DNA from: Chrysophaeum taylorii
Taxonomy: Eukaryota; Sar; Pelagophyceae; Pelagomonadales; Pelagomonadaceae
NCBI GenBank assembly: GCA_029834535.1
Contig: JAQMWT010000129.1
Span: 1 to 64,000 of the forward strand
Direction of reading: 5' to 3'
DNA: 64,000 bases
Under the pieces are notes generated by a model, which searched no databases, was not told the DNA's origin, and saw only the letters and a list, made by a program, of their open reading frames with translations. Numbering within the stretch: position 1 is the first letter of the stretch; each line of letters starts with the position of its first letter. Both the position numbers and the translations under genes were made by a program. This document shows, in pieces, positions 62,480-64,000 of this stretch.

Positions 62480-63508
62480 ATGGGGCTAGTCTACAGCTGC
62501 GGAAGGCGCGTCCACGCAGCCGAAGAGCAGGTCGAGACGGAGGAGTCGGAAACGTCGAACTCACGGGCCCTGTACAATCGATTGCGACAACCAACGTCGC
62601 GCGAGCTCCGGCTGTCACGGGATCACGTGAGACGAAGTAGCGAAGATCCGGAGGACTGCAAGCTCGCAACTTTGCAGAACACGCTCAACTCAATCATGGC
62701 GGACTCGCAAGAGCTGGCGCTCTTCAAGGCGTACCTCCACTCGGAGTATGGTATCAGCATGTGGGACCTGTGGCGGGTGGTAGACGCGTACGAGGAACTT
62801 CGAGTTAAAACGCTCGTCGAATGCAAACCCGACAAGGGACAACACGACAGTGCCCTACTCGCGAGCGCGAGGAGTATGTACGAGAAGTACCTCTCCCCGC
62901 AGGCCGATTGCTTCGTCGACATCGTACCGTCCTCGTACTCGCAGGCGATTCGAGATCAGATAGACAAGGGCGTGGCGCCAGACTGCCACGCGCTCAAATC
63001 TCTGCTCTCGCTCGCCCTATGCAACGAGCAGCTCCTCAAGCGCTTTTTGTACTGGCTCAAAACGAGTCAGGCCAGGCAAGAGGAATTGCAAATGTTTGCG
63101 ACGGGTGGTGCCACAGATTTAGGTCAGCCCAGCTTCCGAGGCTCCTTTGAGGACATTGCGATGCAAAGTTTCGACAGCCCGGCGCCCAGCACCATCAGGA
63201 GACGGTCGACGGTCAACTTCACTGCGCATTCAATCAACAACGCCACCTTCGGGGCAATCAACAAGAAAAATTCCTGGGCTTTGGGCGACTCCATGCTTCG
63301 AAACGCGCTTCGCGAGTTTAGCCGTCGGACCTCCGTTTCAAATGACGACCGTTCCGTCACTTCGCACTACTATGCTCCGCTTGAACCACAGTTCCAGTTG
63401 CGCAGTGGCTACGTGCGTCACGCCGGCGATAAATATAATCCGAGTGTCGGTTCCCACAACCGTCGCTCCTCACCACCGCCGCCGATGGCGACCATCGTCT
63501 CTGCCTGA
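62480..63508 (+). CDS. RGS-domain protein
   Basis: 342 residues. The N-terminus MGLVYSCGRRV has Gly2 and a near Cys, suiting N-myristoylation and palmitoylation. The RGS domain lies at about 65-205: LQNTLNSIMADSQELALFKA, YLHSEYGISMWDLWRVVDAY, SARSMYEKYLSPQADCFVDI and SSYSQAIRDQIDKG follow the nine-helix pattern. The C-terminal 120 residues are Ser/Arg-rich and probably disordered. It would speed GTP hydrolysis by a G-alpha subunit or act as a membrane scaffold. There is no intron. Confidence 0.85.
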   Translation: MGLVYSCGRRVHAAEEQVETEESETSNSRALYNRLRQPTSRELRLSRDHVRRSSEDPEDCKLATLQNTLNSIMADSQELALFKAYLHSEYGISMWDLWRVVDAYEELRVKTLVECKPDKGQHDSALLASARSMYEKYLSPQADCFVDIVPSSYSQAIRDQIDKGVAPDCHALKSLLSLALCNEQLLKRFLYWLKTSQARQEELQMFATGGATDLGQPSFRGSFEDIAMQSFDSPAPSTIRRRSTVNFTAHSINNATFGAINKKNSWALGDSMLRNALREFSRRTSVSNDDRSVTSHYYAPLEPQFQLRSGYVRHAGDKYNPSVGSHNRRSSPPPPMATIVSA

Positions 63509-63821
63509 CCTGAGTGACACACATGCTGTGTGCACAGAGGAAGGAGTCATTCGCACCAAAGCGACCGCCAGCTTAGAGTAGGCCCTAGCTAAGTACTCTC
63601 GAGCCTGCGAATGTCGTCTTTCGTCACTACGTGCGTGTGCCCAACAACAACAAAGTCTTAGTTTGCCCCTCCCTTTTTTCTCTCCATCACATGTTGTGTG
63701 TCTTGGAGCGCCACAGATTTTTTAACATTAGATTCGACTCTGTCCCCATTACACCAGAGGGGGTTTGAGGTTCGTGCACTTCGCAGGTCGAACCTAACCG
63801 CATAATATCTCTAGGTGCGCG
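63509..63821. other. intergenic spacer
   Basis: No gene or repeat is seen. A CT-rich tract near 63660-63690 precedes the next gene. Confidence 0.5.
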
Positions 63822-64000
63822 ATGGAGGTCGTGGTGCCCGCGGCCGAGGTAGCTCGAGAGCGGCGAAGAGCAAAGCGGGAGCGGTCGGAGGAGCCGAGCG
63901 TGGGTTTTGTGGTGGAGAAGATCGCTGCTCTGCGGCGGTCGCGGCCTTCGGTTCCGCGCGACATATCGTTGGCGCGGTGGCTCGAGTATTTGTCGCGGAG
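63822..64000 (+). CDS. 5' part of a gene cut by the window edge
   Basis: The frame is open from ATG to the last base (59 codons): MEVVVPAAEVARERRRAKRE, a basic helix, then DISLARWLEYLSR. Codon use is GC-rich like the neighbouring genes. No family can be assigned. Confidence 0.5.
   Translation, partial: MEVVVPAAEVARERRRAKRERSEEPSVGFVVEKIAALRRSRPSVPRDISLARWLEYLSR

Overview
The window looks like nuclear DNA of a unicellular alga with a complex, red-derived plastid, most likely a photosynthetic stramenopile such as a pelagophyte or relative. This placement is an inference. It rests on very GC-rich genes, few and short GT-AG introns (48 to 241 bp in the three spliced genes I can resolve), a small protein with a signal peptide followed by a phenylalanine-led transit motif, closely packed genes on both strands, and TE families known from algae. 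No rRNA or tRNA gene was recognised.

Layout. 1-9.4 kb: minus-strand Ty3/gypsy-type LTR retrotransposon, a fossil running off the left edge, with a cytosine-C5 DNA methyltransferase domain between protease and reverse transcriptase. Its LTR is split by a Helitron-derived block, which itself carries a hAT-like MITE. 9.7-15.6 kb: a 1942-residue receptor-like protein with a 5'-nucleotidase-like and an ANF-receptor-like ectodomain, one membrane span, then WWE, SH3-like and mono-ADP-ribosyltransferase (PARP) domains inside. 15.6-24.4 kb: repeat territory, with a broken coiled-coil gene, 0.5 kb of TTTG satellite, and five decayed Helitron helicase copies in alternating orientation linked by GTAAGTTCACC minisatellites into long inverted repeats.

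24.4-39.2 kb: housekeeping genes. These are DPH5 (diphthamide synthesis), an SLC25 carrier with two introns, a fused LeuC-LeuD isopropylmalate isomerase, an ankyrin-like protein, a Notum/pectin-acetylesterase, lysyl-tRNA synthetase divergent from a REXO-type exonuclease, a probable plastid protein and a short-chain dehydrogenase. 39.2-53 kb: alpha/beta hydrolase, a SUMO-interacting protein with a degenerate SNF2-like segment, a 996-residue unknown, a MAPEG protein tail-to-tail with phosphopantetheine adenylyltransferase, and an ankyrin-repeat protein. 53-57.7 kb: gene-poor, with a hAT transposase remnant and minisatellite. 57.7-64 kb: a 2OG-Fe(II) oxygenase, a second MITE copy, a histidine phosphatase divergent from an LYR-motif protein, an RGS-domain protein, and the start of a further gene.

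The genes do not form one pathway. The observations most worth following are the receptor-PARP fusion, the methyltransferase-bearing retrotransposon, and a sequence module shared by the Helitron arrays, the DPH5 5' flank and the phosphatase/LYR divergent promoter.
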